From Acidilobus saccharovorans 345-15 (GTDB lineage Archaea > Thermoproteota > Thermoprotei_A > Sulfolobales > Acidilobaceae): 64,000 nucleotides of DNA. Location: positions 1,054,001-1,118,000 of the forward strand of contig NC_014374.1 of NCBI RefSeq assembly GCF_000144915.1, written 5' to 3'. Positions 1-7,314 of the stretch are shown here, in pieces; position 1 is the first letter of the stretch, and each line of letters begins with the position of its first letter. The position numbers and the translations under genes were made by a program. The notes beneath the pieces were generated by a model that worked only from the letters and a program-made list of their open reading frames with translations, searched no databases and was not told where the DNA came from.

Positions 1-134
1 GCCAGCGTTATTACTAGCGACTCCTCGTGCCTGCCCACGAATGGTGCCTCAAGCTCGGTAAGAAACTGCGAGGCCAGCTTCATTAACTCCTCAGGCTGCC
101 GTTGGGTTGACACCCACGTAACACCTATGCTCAG
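1..134 (-). CDS. Unknown protein, N-terminal fragment (runs off window)
   Basis: An open frame on the minus strand runs from just after a stop near 135 to the window edge. It reads as a plausible protein start (WVSTQRQPEELM, then EAPFVGRHEESL). No ATG is visible; a GTG at 113 or a CTG near 132 are the possible starts, so the start is unsettled. The pattern 'VSTQRQPEEL...PFVGRHEESL' loosely recalls the N-terminus of some archaeal and Firmicutes SAM-dependent methyltransferases, but about 40 residues are too few to assign a family. It lies downstream of the por operon on the same strand. Confidence 0.35.
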   Translation of the reverse strand, partial: MSIGVTWVSTQRQPEELMKLASQFLTELEAPFVGRHEESLVITL

Positions 135-268
135 CTACCTAGATAGTAATTGGAGGTGAAAAACCTGCACTCCTAGCAGGCTTCTGAATACCAAAATTTT
201 CTAACTAGGCGCTGACCGTTAATAAAAACGTGGAGTGGCATAAAGGGGTTAAAACAAAGGTGGAGGCC

Positions 269-1186
269 TCACTTCAGCGCCTGAGGGCCGTACTTCTCCA
301 GCATCTCTATCCAGCGCCACATGGCGTCAATCTCTTCCTGCAGGCCCTTGAGCTTCTCCGGGTCCTTAAGCACGGGCTGGAACCTGCCCTGAAGCTTTAG
401 GTACTCTGCAAGGGGCGCCCTCTTCTGTGGGTTCCTATACATGCCGCTGTAGGAGCTCAGCCTGAACTTGCCGTTCTCATACTCGAACAGGGGGAAGACC
501 CCTGTCTGAACCGCCAGCTGGGCTATCTTAGCGGTAAGCCCTGGGTCGAACCTCCACCCTATCGGGCATGGCGCGTGTAGGTGTATGTACTTGAAGCCCT
601 TTATCGAGGCTGCCTTCCTAAGCTTCTCTATAAAGTCCTGCGGGTAGCCGACGCTGGCGGTGGCCACGTAAGGCACGTTGTGGGCTATCATTATGAAGGG
701 CAGGGGCTTCTTCTTCTCAGTCTTTCCTGCGTAGGTTGTGGTAGTCCATGCACCATATGGCGTTAGACCGCTCCTCTGAATGCCGGTGTTCATATAAGCC
801 TCGTTGTCTACGCATATGTAAATTATGTTGTCATTGCGCTCGGCGGCCCCGCTCATGGATTGGAATCCTATGTCGGCGGTTCCACCGTCGCCGGCCCAGA
901 CAACTACGTTATAGTTCTTGCCCATCATCTCGAAAGCAGCTTCCATGCCAGCTGCAGAGCTCGCCGCTGAGGCGAAGACTATGTTGAGCACTGGGAAGTT
1001 TATGCCGCTCTTAGGCACTATTCCCTGGATGACGCTGCTACAGCCAGCGGGTATCACTAGCACCACGTTGTCCCCAAGCGCCATCTTAACATATCTTAGC
1101 CCCATGGTCTCGGGGCAGCCAGGGCACGCGGCGTTCCCTGGCATCCCGTACCTTCTCCTGGGAAGGTCGGCCAGCCTTATGGGCAT
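269..1186 (-). CDS. porB: Pyruvate/2-oxoacid:ferredoxin oxidoreductase, beta subunit
   Basis: This subunit binds thiamine pyrophosphate in the complex that decarboxylates pyruvate (or related 2-oxoacids) to acyl-CoA and reduces ferredoxin in the cytoplasm. An N-terminal CPGCPE motif (about residues 21-26) supplies cluster cysteines, and the TPP-binding signature GDGGTADIGFQ...DNEAY lies around residues 98-130. The length, 305 residues, is typical for the separate beta chain. Its ATG overlaps the porA stop in a TGATG arrangement, so translation is coupled. It is the last gene of a porG-porD-porA-porB operon. The exact 2-oxoacid cannot be read from sequence; POR and VOR are close relatives. Confidence 0.93.
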   Translation of the reverse strand: MPIRLADLPRRRYGMPGNAACPGCPETMGLRYVKMALGDNVVLVIPAGCSSVIQGIVPKSGINFPVLNIVFASAASSAAGMEAAFEMMGKNYNVVVWAGDGGTADIGFQSMSGAAERNDNIIYICVDNEAYMNTGIQRSGLTPYGAWTTTTYAGKTEKKKPLPFIMIAHNVPYVATASVGYPQDFIEKLRKAASIKGFKYIHLHAPCPIGWRFDPGLTAKIAQLAVQTGVFPLFEYENGKFRLSSYSGMYRNPQKRAPLAEYLKLQGRFQPVLKDPEKLKGLQEEIDAMWRWIEMLEKYGPQALK

Positions 1187-2388
1187 CAGAGGCCCACCTC
1201 CTTACCTACCTGGGCATACTTCTTAGGCAGCATCCACCTCTGCGGTTCATACACGAGGCCCACCTCCTCAACCCTGCCTACGAAATCCATAACCTCAGAC
1301 ATTATGTCATCAGGCCTCACGTCGACGCCTCCAAGTCCCGCTATGACGCCTCTCATGGACACCTTGGTTCCGTACAGCGTTGCCGCCGTGTCGCTGAAGA
1401 GCTGCCCATAGCTTCCAAATGAGACGCTCCTGTCAAACACTATTACCCCCTTCTTGTTGGATAGCTTATCCCTGAGGTCCTCCTCAGGCCATGGCCTGAC
1501 AAACCTGATCCTCGCGACGCCCGCCCTAACTCCCTTGTCCCTCAACATATCAGCGGCCTTCTTAGCGTCGCCGGCCCAGCTGCCCGTTATTACTATCACG
1601 TAATCCGCGTCGTCGCAGCGGTAGCACTCCACCAGTCCGCCGTAAGACCTTCCAAAGGCCTTTCCATACTCAAGGTCAACCTCACTTATAACCTGCTTGG
1701 CCGCCTTCATGGCCGCCTGTATGGAGTACCTCATCATGAAGTAGTCCTCGTCCGACGCTATGTTGCCCATTACCACGTTGCTCTCAGGCGTGATCACGTA
1801 GGGCTGCCTCCTCGGCGGCAACCAGTTGTCGACCTCCTCCTGTGAAGGTATGTCTACGGGGGCCACTGTGTGGGATAATATGAAGCCGTCAAGTGTGACG
1901 ATCATGGGAAGGTATACCCTGGGGTCCTCGCTTATCCTGAAGGCCTGCAGCGTCAGGTCAAACGCCTCCTGGTTCTCCTGGGCCACAGATATTATCCACC
2001 CGGTGTCCCTCTGATCCATGACGTCGCTGTGCTCAACGTGGATGTTCCACGGCGGCCCTATGGCCCTGGCCGCCACAGCCATAACGACCGGTATCCTGGC
2101 CCCTGCGGTCCACCAGAGCACCTCATGCATATACAGGAGCCCATGACTTGAAGTTGCCGTGAAAGCCCTGGCCCCTGCTGCCGCCGCTCCTAGGGTGGCT
2201 GCTAGGGCGCTGTGCTCGCTCTCCACCCTTATCATCTTAGCCTCAAGCTCGCCTTTGTCCACCATCTCGGCGAGCTTCTCAACCATGGTTGTCTGAGGAG
2301 TTATCGGGTAAGCCGCTATTACCTCGACCCTAGCCAGCTTCACAGCTTCAGAGACCGCATGGTTGCCTGTCAGAGCTTTCATTGTCAT
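1186..2388 (-). CDS. porA: Pyruvate/2-oxoacid:ferredoxin oxidoreductase, alpha subunit
   Basis: The alpha chain forms the catalytic core with PorB and contributes to pyrimidine-end TPP and substrate binding. The hallmark YPITPQT motif is at about residues 26-32, followed by the ESEHSALAA segment and the GARAFTATSSHG stretch typical of POR alpha chains. At 400 residues it is full length. It overlaps the end of porD by four bases and shares a TGATG overlap with porB, showing tight coupling in the porGDAB operon. Nothing looks truncated or displaced. Confidence 0.94.
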   Translation of the reverse strand: MTMKALTGNHAVSEAVKLARVEVIAAYPITPQTTMVEKLAEMVDKGELEAKMIRVESEHSALAATLGAAAAGARAFTATSSHGLLYMHEVLWWTAGARIPVVMAVAARAIGPPWNIHVEHSDVMDQRDTGWIISVAQENQEAFDLTLQAFRISEDPRVYLPMIVTLDGFILSHTVAPVDIPSQEEVDNWLPPRRQPYVITPESNVVMGNIASDEDYFMMRYSIQAAMKAAKQVISEVDLEYGKAFGRSYGGLVECYRCDDADYVIVITGSWAGDAKKAADMLRDKGVRAGVARIRFVRPWPEEDLRDKLSNKKGVIVFDRSVSFGSYGQLFSDTAATLYGTKVSMRGVIAGLGGVDVRPDDIMSEVMDFVGRVEEVGLVYEPQRWMLPKKYAQVGKEVGL

Positions 2389-2696
2389 GCCCTCTCACTC
2401 CCTAGCGATGGTTCAGGTACCATCTCTATCGCGTGCGTTGGGCATGCCTGAGCGCAGATGCCGCACCCCTTGCAATAGTCATAGTCCACATAAACATAGT
2501 CGTCCTCCCTCCTTAGTATTGTGTCCTCGGGGCAGTAGAGCCAGCAGAAGAGGCACTTAATGCACTTATCCAAATGCACCACCGGCCGCTCAGTCCTCCA
2601 GAGGCCTGTCTTGCCTGAGGACCCCTCGGCCGGATATGATATTGGCACCGCCCAATACGTGCGGGGTTTCTCTACTAGCGCCTCCGTCGCAGACAC
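2385..2696 (-). CDS. porD: Pyruvate/2-oxoacid:ferredoxin oxidoreductase, delta (ferredoxin) subunit
   Basis: This small subunit carries two [4Fe-4S] clusters that pass electrons from the TPP site to external ferredoxin. The two sets of ligands are visible as C45-x2-C48-x2-C51-x3-C55 (followed by P) and C75-x2-C78-x2-C81-x3-C85-P. The predicted start is GTG, preceded by an AAGGGGTG stretch. A 96-base spacer separates it from porG, and that spacer holds a TATA-like element, so porDAB may also be transcribed from an internal promoter. Confidence 0.94.
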   Translation of the reverse strand: MSATEALVEKPRTYWAVPISYPAEGSSGKTGLWRTERPVVHLDKCIKCLFCWLYCPEDTILRREDDYVYVDYDYCKGCGICAQACPTHAIEMVPEPSLGSERA

Positions 2697-2747
2697 CCCT
2701 TCCTAATGTACCCATTACTGAATACCAAACTCTACTGTAAATAAGCT

Positions 2748-2755
2748 TTATATGT
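2748..2755 (-). promoter_or_regulatory. TATA-like box upstream of porDAB
   Basis: Reading the minus strand, CATATAAA sits in an AT-rich stretch within the porG-porD spacer, about 52 bases before the porD GTG. This spacing would give a transcript start near 2724 with a short leader. It suggests porDAB can be made separately from porG, or that porG reads through. Inference from position and composition only. Confidence 0.45.
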
Positions 2756-2792
2756 ACTGGGTAAGATTATTTTGTTAAGCCCACTTTTAAAA

Positions 2793-3344
2793 TTAGCATT
2801 GCGTTATCTCTTCGAAAGCCTTTACTGCTGCGTCGCTGTTAGCTTTAGCTAGCGATGGAGAGCTGAAGTACTCGCTTATGGCCTTTACCACGGAATCTAT
2901 GCTAACAACGCCGCTGGCCTTGGCCAGAGCGCCCACCATTGCAGTGTTAACCGTTGGCCACCCGCTGACCACAAGGTTCAGGTCCTTAGCAATCCTAGTT
3001 GCGTTGACACAGAAGGTCCTGAACTTAGGGAAGGGGCTTGTGTTAACCGGGGAGTTTAACACTACGATGCCTTCAGGCTTCAGGCCCTCCGTAACGTCTA
3101 CCAGCTTCAGAAGCTCATAATCAAGGACTACCACTATGTCAGGTTCTACGACGGTGCTGTGCACCTGAATAGGCTTATCAGAGATCCTCGCATAGACGCG
3201 GACAGGGGCGCCCCTCCTCTCGGCCCCGAACTCGGGTATTGCCTGGGCCCACTTGCCCTCAAAGAGCGCTGCTCTTGCAAGTATGGTAGCTGCGGTTACT
3301 GCGCCCTGCCCTCCCCTGCCATGAAATCTAAGCTCTGTATACAT
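2793..3344 (-). CDS. porG: Pyruvate/2-oxoacid:ferredoxin oxidoreductase, gamma subunit
   Basis: The gamma chain completes the four-subunit archaeal enzyme and contributes to coenzyme A binding. The family start, YTELRFHGRGGQGAVTAA, is intact at residues 2-19, and ERRGAPVRVYARIS follows near residues 42-55. At 183 residues it is normal length. It is the first gene of the por operon and reads away from the candidate replication origin immediately upstream, so it is co-directional with a fork leaving that origin leftward. Confidence 0.93.
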   Translation of the reverse strand: MYTELRFHGRGGQGAVTAATILARAALFEGKWAQAIPEFGAERRGAPVRVYARISDKPIQVHSTVVEPDIVVVLDYELLKLVDVTEGLKPEGIVVLNSPVNTSPFPKFRTFCVNATRIAKDLNLVVSGWPTVNTAMVGALAKASGVVSIDSVVKAISEYFSSPSLAKANSDAAVKAFEEITQC

Positions 3345-3414
3345 TCTTTCGCCCAGCTACTAAAGGCTCCTGATCTTTTTTAGCGTTGTTGCTAAGCCGG
3401 CCAGCGGGAGGGGG

Positions 3415-3439
3415 CTCCAGAGGAAACGGAGGGGTGTAT
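3415..3439 (+). repeat. Origin recognition box copy 1
   Basis: The first 20 bases read CTCCAGAGGAAACGGAGGGG, followed by TGTAT. The dyad half (TCCAGAGGA-AAC) and the G-string (GAGGGG) match the ORB layout bound by Orc1/Cdc6 proteins. The G-string points right, toward copy 2. Confidence 0.75.
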
Positions 3440-3469
3440 TTAAGGCCTGGGCTCTTGGACTAGCTGGGC

Positions 3470-3492
3470 CACCCCTCTGTTTCCTGTGAAGA
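3470..3492 (-). repeat. Origin recognition box copy 2 (inverted)
   Basis: Read on the minus strand it is TTCACAGGAAACAGAGGGGTG in order, beginning at 3490. It carries the same GGAAAC plus GAGGGGTG core as the other copies, in opposite orientation. With copy 1 it could also fold into a 19-base-pair stem with a ~37-base loop, so a structured RNA reading is a weaker alternative. Confidence 0.72.
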
Positions 3493-3550
3493 TGAGACAC
3501 GGCCTCTTTCGTGGATCGTTCCCTCACTATTTGTCTTCTCGAGGCATTAG

Positions 3551-3610
3551 ATGTAATTTAAAAACATAAAAATAATATTAATAAATATTGTTATAAAAAC
3601 ATATTATACA
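3551..3610. other. AT-rich DNA unwinding element of the candidate origin
   Basis: Sixty bases with only five G or C, made of runs such as ATTTAAAAACATAAAAATAA. It lies between ORB copies 2 and 3, whose G-strings both point away from it. No other intergenic stretch in the left half of the window combines such AT content with flanking ORBs. Confidence 0.7.
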
Positions 3611-3708
3611 AACCGAATACTTTTCATCAACAAAGAACTCAGAGGACCTCCGCCCTGCGACCCCTACGCGCTGCAATAGAAGTTGAGGGGCGACTGTGCC
3701 ATAGGCGC

Positions 3709-3733
3709 CTCCAGAGGAAACAGAGGGGTGTAT
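3709..3733 (+). repeat. Origin recognition box copy 3
   Basis: It starts CTCCAGAGGAAACAGAGGGG and continues TGTAT, differing from copy 1 by one base. It lies 294 bases from copy 1 and ends 18 bases past the tiaS stop codon. Confidence 0.75.
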
Positions 3734-3750
3734 ACTGGGGAGTTAACACA

Positions 3751-5064
3751 TCAGTAGACCCTCAGAACATCGCTGACGTTAATAGTAACTGGAAGCCTGT
3801 CCATCGTTGGCAACCTAGCTCCGACTGGGGATAGGTGCCTGGCCCTGCCGATCTTATAATAATAGCTGCCGGGCAGCAGCTCCCTCTCGACGACGAGTGA
3901 TTGCTTGTGACCGCTTGATCTCAGGCCACACCTGGGGCACCGATATCCCTTGCCTCTCCCCAGGCTCTCCATTCGTGCTCCACACCTAGGACAGCGAGGG
4001 GGGACCTGCACGCGGCGTTGGGCCACGCCGACGACCTTCATAGCCTCGACAGAGATGGTCAGTTTTCCCCGGGGCGAGTATGGCCTAACGCCTCCGGCTA
4101 TGATAATGACGTCCCCTGGATAGAGCAGCTCTGCAGCCCTGGCCAAGGGACCCGAGTCCTCATAGAAGGCAGCGTCATATGTGTTCACCCCGTCGCTGAC
4201 TTCAACTATAACATGCCCCCCAGGAAGCTTAAGCGGAGGGGACCTAACGGTTACTGTAATGTTCACGGAGCGATATATCCTAGGCTCCTGGGCCTGCAGG
4301 TGAACCCCCGTGTGCTGGTTCGACCTGTAAAGTACTGCGAAGTGGGGCCTCTCGCACAGGGCCTCGTCAAACCTCCAGAGCTCCCCAGGGTCCGTGCCCC
4401 TGAAGCCGGCCAGCACGGGGTCAGGGCCGCCCGGGGCCGCGCTTGTAGTGCCCTCGTCAAGCTCTAAGTTGTTCAGCGTGCCGCTGCTCTGGCCTTCTAG
4501 GTAAGCCACTTTGTCGGAGTAAACGCACCTCCTGCTCCCCCAGTTCTCCGGCCTTCTGTAAAAGGTCAGCTCAAAGGTGTAAGGCTCGCCGGGGGAGAGG
4601 GCCGCTAAAGAGGAGGCAGCTCCTATCACCCCCCTGCCGCCACGCCATAACGCTCCATACTTGCTGAGGCTCTCGGTGGCTACGTCAAGTGTAACGACGT
4701 CAGAGAGGGCCTTGCGGTAAAGCCATCTAAGTCGCTCCGACTCCCAGGGACTCCCGGGGGCCACCACTAGGCCTGGCGACTTACCAGGAAGGGGAGGGCG
4801 GGGCTCCGTGTACTCCTCTATTATGGACCACAGAGTTTCCATGAGCTCCTTAGGGTCACCGTCATAAAGAAGCCTGAGCACCGTGGCGGCGTTGCCCCTG
4901 GTCCTCCACGGTATGTTTGGGTTAAGCCTAACTAGGAGCGGGTAGTCGGCCAAGAGCGCCCTGTTGCCAAGCTCCTTAAGTATCAGTCCAGTCAGGTGCG
5001 TTGTGCAGCCCCCATACTGGCTATCGGTGTCGTCTATGGCAACGCTGAGCAGCTGATGCTCCAA
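3751..5064 (-). CDS. tiaS: tRNA(Ile2) 2-agmatinylcytidine synthetase TiaS
   Basis: TiaS uses ATP and agmatine to convert C34 of tRNA-Ile(CAU) to agmatidine, so that the tRNA reads AUA codons as isoleucine. The N-terminus shows the family start LLSVAIDDTDSQYGGCTTH (residues 5-23), a TCKD-like catalytic domain follows, then an OB-fold region (about 270-345) and a C-terminal zinc ribbon with paired CPRCG motifs (about 355-385). The length of 437 residues is typical. The start is TTG. A TATA element (TTTAAA, 5112-5117) lies upstream on the minus strand. The likely substrate tRNA is encoded at 13301-13374. Confidence 0.94.
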   Translation of the reverse strand: MEHQLLSVAIDDTDSQYGGCTTHLTGLILKELGNRALLADYPLLVRLNPNIPWRTRGNAATVLRLLYDGDPKELMETLWSIIEEYTEPRPPLPGKSPGLVVAPGSPWESERLRWLYRKALSDVVTLDVATESLSKYGALWRGGRGVIGAASSLAALSPGEPYTFELTFYRRPENWGSRRCVYSDKVAYLEGQSSGTLNNLELDEGTTSAAPGGPDPVLAGFRGTDPGELWRFDEALCERPHFAVLYRSNQHTGVHLQAQEPRIYRSVNITVTVRSPPLKLPGGHVIVEVSDGVNTYDAAFYEDSGPLARAAELLYPGDVIIIAGGVRPYSPRGKLTISVEAMKVVGVAQRRVQVPPRCPRCGARMESLGRGKGYRCPRCGLRSSGHKQSLVVERELLPGSYYYKIGRARHLSPVGARLPTMDRLPVTINVSDVLRVY

Positions 5065-5424
5065 CTTCGCAGCCCTTCCTAAATGGGATCAGCAAAGGTT
5101 AAGAAGGAGCCTTTAAATCAGGCCCGTTAAAGCGTCAGCCTACGTAGTTACGCGTCTATATGACTTCAACAGCTATAACAACTATCGAAGGTCCAGAAAC
5201 GGCTGGCGGCACATAAATCAAAACAAGCCTATTAAGGTTAGCTTAGAAGTGGCTGGCCGCCTTAGTGAGGCTGCAGAGGTAACTGAGCCATGTTAGGGCA
5301 GCAATAACAACAGAACAGTTACGGGTCCTTTTAACACCCTAGGTCGACTATTTTTACTTAACTAAGTTAATTTTCAAGTAGCCAGAAACCACGCAGCTTA
5401 TAAGGACTCTTTCACAGGCCAGTC
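5065..5424. promoter_or_regulatory. Divergent promoter region between tiaS and an MFS gene
   Basis: The stretch carries a minus-strand TATA (TTTAAA at 5112-5117) for tiaS and a plus-strand TATA (CTTATAAG, 5397-5404) centred 25-26 bases before the MFS start, implying a leaderless transporter mRNA. A perfect inverted repeat, TTAACT-A-AGTTAA (5358-5370), sits just upstream of the second TATA and could be a regulator site. No coding frame or RNA gene is recognised in the remaining middle part. Confidence 0.5.
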
Positions 5425-6798
5425 TTGGTGTCCGGCTTGAGCACAAAGGGCTCGCAACAGTGGCTGGCCTTCGCGGCCCTGTCCATAGGCATGATAGTTT
5501 ATGGACTAGCGGAGAGCTACGGCCCTGTCAGCGTGGCAAGTAACGTAGTGCCCAGCTCCTACAGCTGGCTTGGCTATAGCTTGCCATACATATTTGGTGG
5601 GCTGGGGGCCATATTTGCTGGGATCACGCTTGACAGGTTAGGAAGGAGAAGAGCGTTTCTGCTGACATCAGCCGTATTAATAGTTGGGCTGCTGCTTTAC
5701 GTTCCCGTCTACTTCTTTAACGTGGACAACCTGGCGCTGCTGATAGCCTCGATGGCCCTGGTGGGCATGGCTGCCATAGGCCTTGAAAGTCCTGTGCTCA
5801 CGGCCATAGCTGAGAGCTACGACCCGGCCAGGAGAAGCAAGCTGCTGGTACTAGCCCCCAACTTCGGTAATCTGGGCGTGGCGCTGGCCTTCGTGCCGCT
5901 GCTTCTGTTCCACGGCAACGCCGCTTCAACCATGAACGAGAGGCTGGCCCTCATGCTAATGTACATAGCGCCTGTGGTGGCTTTCATTATTGCGTGGATA
6001 GGCCTTTCAGAGAGCCTTCCGTGGAAGGCCGCGAAGGAGGGAGCCTTGGACCTTAAGAGCGCGTGGAAGGCCGTTGATGGGGGCTCCGCTGCGCCGGTAG
6101 TCCCTACGACCGGCATAGGGCTCAGGTTTGCAACTCTCCTGGCCCTAGGCATATCGCAGGACGTGGCCTTCGTGTACATAACCTATGGGATAACCTATGC
6201 TTACTTCTCATCTTCACAGTTTGCCGGCATGAGCGTAACAACGCTGGTACCGCTTCTGGGAGGCTTCATAATGACCATTGTTGGCATCATAGCGGCGTTT
6301 GCGATAACGCCTAAGGCCGAAAGGAGGACCTTTGCCACGCTTTCATTTGGCCTTCAGCTAGCCATGTGGATTGTGCTGGCTGCTATGGCTTATGTCTATC
6401 ATCTAGCCTTCACTCTGCCGCTCTTAATCGCGTTTGCTGCCACGTTCATACCGGTGGAGTTGACCTGGGCCGCCAGGGCCCTGCTGGAGCCCGAGCTGTT
6501 CCCAACCAACAAGAGGGGCCTCTACGTGTCAGCCGTCAGGGCCCTCGTGTGGATACTCACGGGCGTAATAACTGGGGTCCTCGCACTGCCGTACGTTAGT
6601 AGCAGCTTCGTTCTAGGCGCCTCAATAATGACAGCCATGGCATTCCTCGGCATCGGCGGCGCCATCATATGGAGGCTCTTCGGTTTCGAAACTGCTAACA
6701 GGAGCCTAGTTGGTCTCGACCTAAGCCACCTAGCCCCTATAACGGGAAGCGCCTCTGATCCTTCCTCCGATCCTTCAAAGGACAGGAACGTCCATTAA
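5425..6798 (+). CDS. Major facilitator superfamily transporter
   Basis: A membrane carrier of about 12 transmembrane helices in 457 residues. The loop signature DRLGRRRAF after helix 2 (about residues 70-78) is the MFS motif between helices 2 and 3, and the first helix holds the pattern GMIVYGLAESYGPV. The substrate cannot be inferred; it resembles the broad drug/metabolite and sugar-porter part of the superfamily. Start is TTG 5425 (or GTG 5428), matching the predicted leaderless transcript. The C-terminal tail is short, hydrophilic and rich in serine, aspartate and proline. It stands alone, with an inverted repeat in its promoter. Confidence 0.8.
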   Translation: MVSGLSTKGSQQWLAFAALSIGMIVYGLAESYGPVSVASNVVPSSYSWLGYSLPYIFGGLGAIFAGITLDRLGRRRAFLLTSAVLIVGLLLYVPVYFFNVDNLALLIASMALVGMAAIGLESPVLTAIAESYDPARRSKLLVLAPNFGNLGVALAFVPLLLFHGNAASTMNERLALMLMYIAPVVAFIIAWIGLSESLPWKAAKEGALDLKSAWKAVDGGSAAPVVPTTGIGLRFATLLALGISQDVAFVYITYGITYAYFSSSQFAGMSVTTLVPLLGGFIMTIVGIIAAFAITPKAERRTFATLSFGLQLAMWIVLAAMAYVYHLAFTLPLLIAFAATFIPVELTWAARALLEPELFPTNKRGLYVSAVRALVWILTGVITGVLALPYVSSSFVLGASIMTAMAFLGIGGAIIWRLFGFETANRSLVGLDLSHLAPITGSASDPSSDPSKDRNVH

Positions 6799-6891
6799 GC
6801 AAAAACACCCTCTTATTATGGCCCCTAAAAGGCGGTCGGAGAGGCTACCCTAATAGCCCTTTGTCACAGCTGTCCGACCAGGAGCTGAGGC

Positions 6892-7314
6892 TTGGAGCTT
6901 CCAGTTGAGCTCACTAAGAGCCGCAGGGGTTTACACGTAAAGAGAACCGTAGTTGTTGTGATTAGTAGGCAGAACCAACGTGTTATAGCAGAACCCCAGA
7001 GGCCTGGCAAGGGAACTTACAGCAGGGGCAAGGCAGGTTACGTTGAAGTCAAGCTCAGCCACGGTGAGTATGCGGTGGTGGCCTCGCTTATCATGGGGCC
7101 CAGAAAGAGAGTTAAGGGATCATTCACAGTGTATGACGAGAGCGGCGCCGAGAGGCTTAGAGTCAAATATGAGAGGTTCAAGCTGAGGCTGTCCAGGGGA
7201 TCCCCGGAGCTCTCCTGGGTCGTCGACGCCGCTGTGGGGGCTCTAGGTCTGGACAAGTTTGTGAGGCGCAGGAACTATGGAAAGCGTGGAGAGGCTAGAA
7301 GAACTTCTCAGTAA
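6892..7314 (+). CDS. Unknown basic protein upstream of and overlapping a helicase gene
   Basis: A 140-residue protein rich in lysine and arginine; no family is recognised. It begins TTG; the sequence ELPVELTKSRRGLHVKRTVV is strongly basic, the middle is predicted beta-rich (GYVEVKLSHGEYAVVASLIM), and the tail ends in a basic cluster RRRNYGKRGEARR. Its last 38 bases overlap the start of the helicase gene in another frame, so the two are probably co-translated. A nucleic-acid partner role for the helicase is a reasonable guess from charge and context, not shown. Confidence 0.6.
   Translation: MELPVELTKSRRGLHVKRTVVVVISRQNQRVIAEPQRPGKGTYSRGKAGYVEVKLSHGEYAVVASLIMGPRKRVKGSFTVYDESGAERLRVKYERFKLRLSRGSPELSWVVDAAVGALGLDKFVRRRNYGKRGEARRTSQ

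Larger units (their letters stand above)
3345..3750. other. Candidate chromosomal replication origin (oriC)
   Basis: This 406-base gene-free stretch between porG and tiaS holds three copies of a motif with the core AGGAAACrGAGGGGTG. The core closely matches the known archaeal origin recognition box, which has a TTCCAnnGGAAAC dyad followed by a run of G. Two copies read left to right (3415-3439, 3709-3733) and one is inverted (3470-3492). Copies 2 and 3 flank a roughly 60-base stretch (3551-3610) that is about 92% A/T in an otherwise GC-rich region, as expected of a DNA unwinding element. The two outer copies agree at 24 of 25 positions. No orc1/cdc6 gene is adjacent, which is unusual but not excluded. 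Origin function is inferred from motif and layout. Confidence 0.75.

Noticed and set aside
3411-3492. A small-RNA hairpin formed by the inverted motifs
   Set aside because: The same motif recurs as a direct copy at 3709 that cannot pair in the same way; ORB function explains all three copies better.
3415-3733. A remnant CRISPR array or mobile-element ends
   Set aside because: Only three copies, one inverted, with unequal spacing of 55 and ~220 bases, no cas genes, and a precise match to the ORB motif around an AT-rich stretch.
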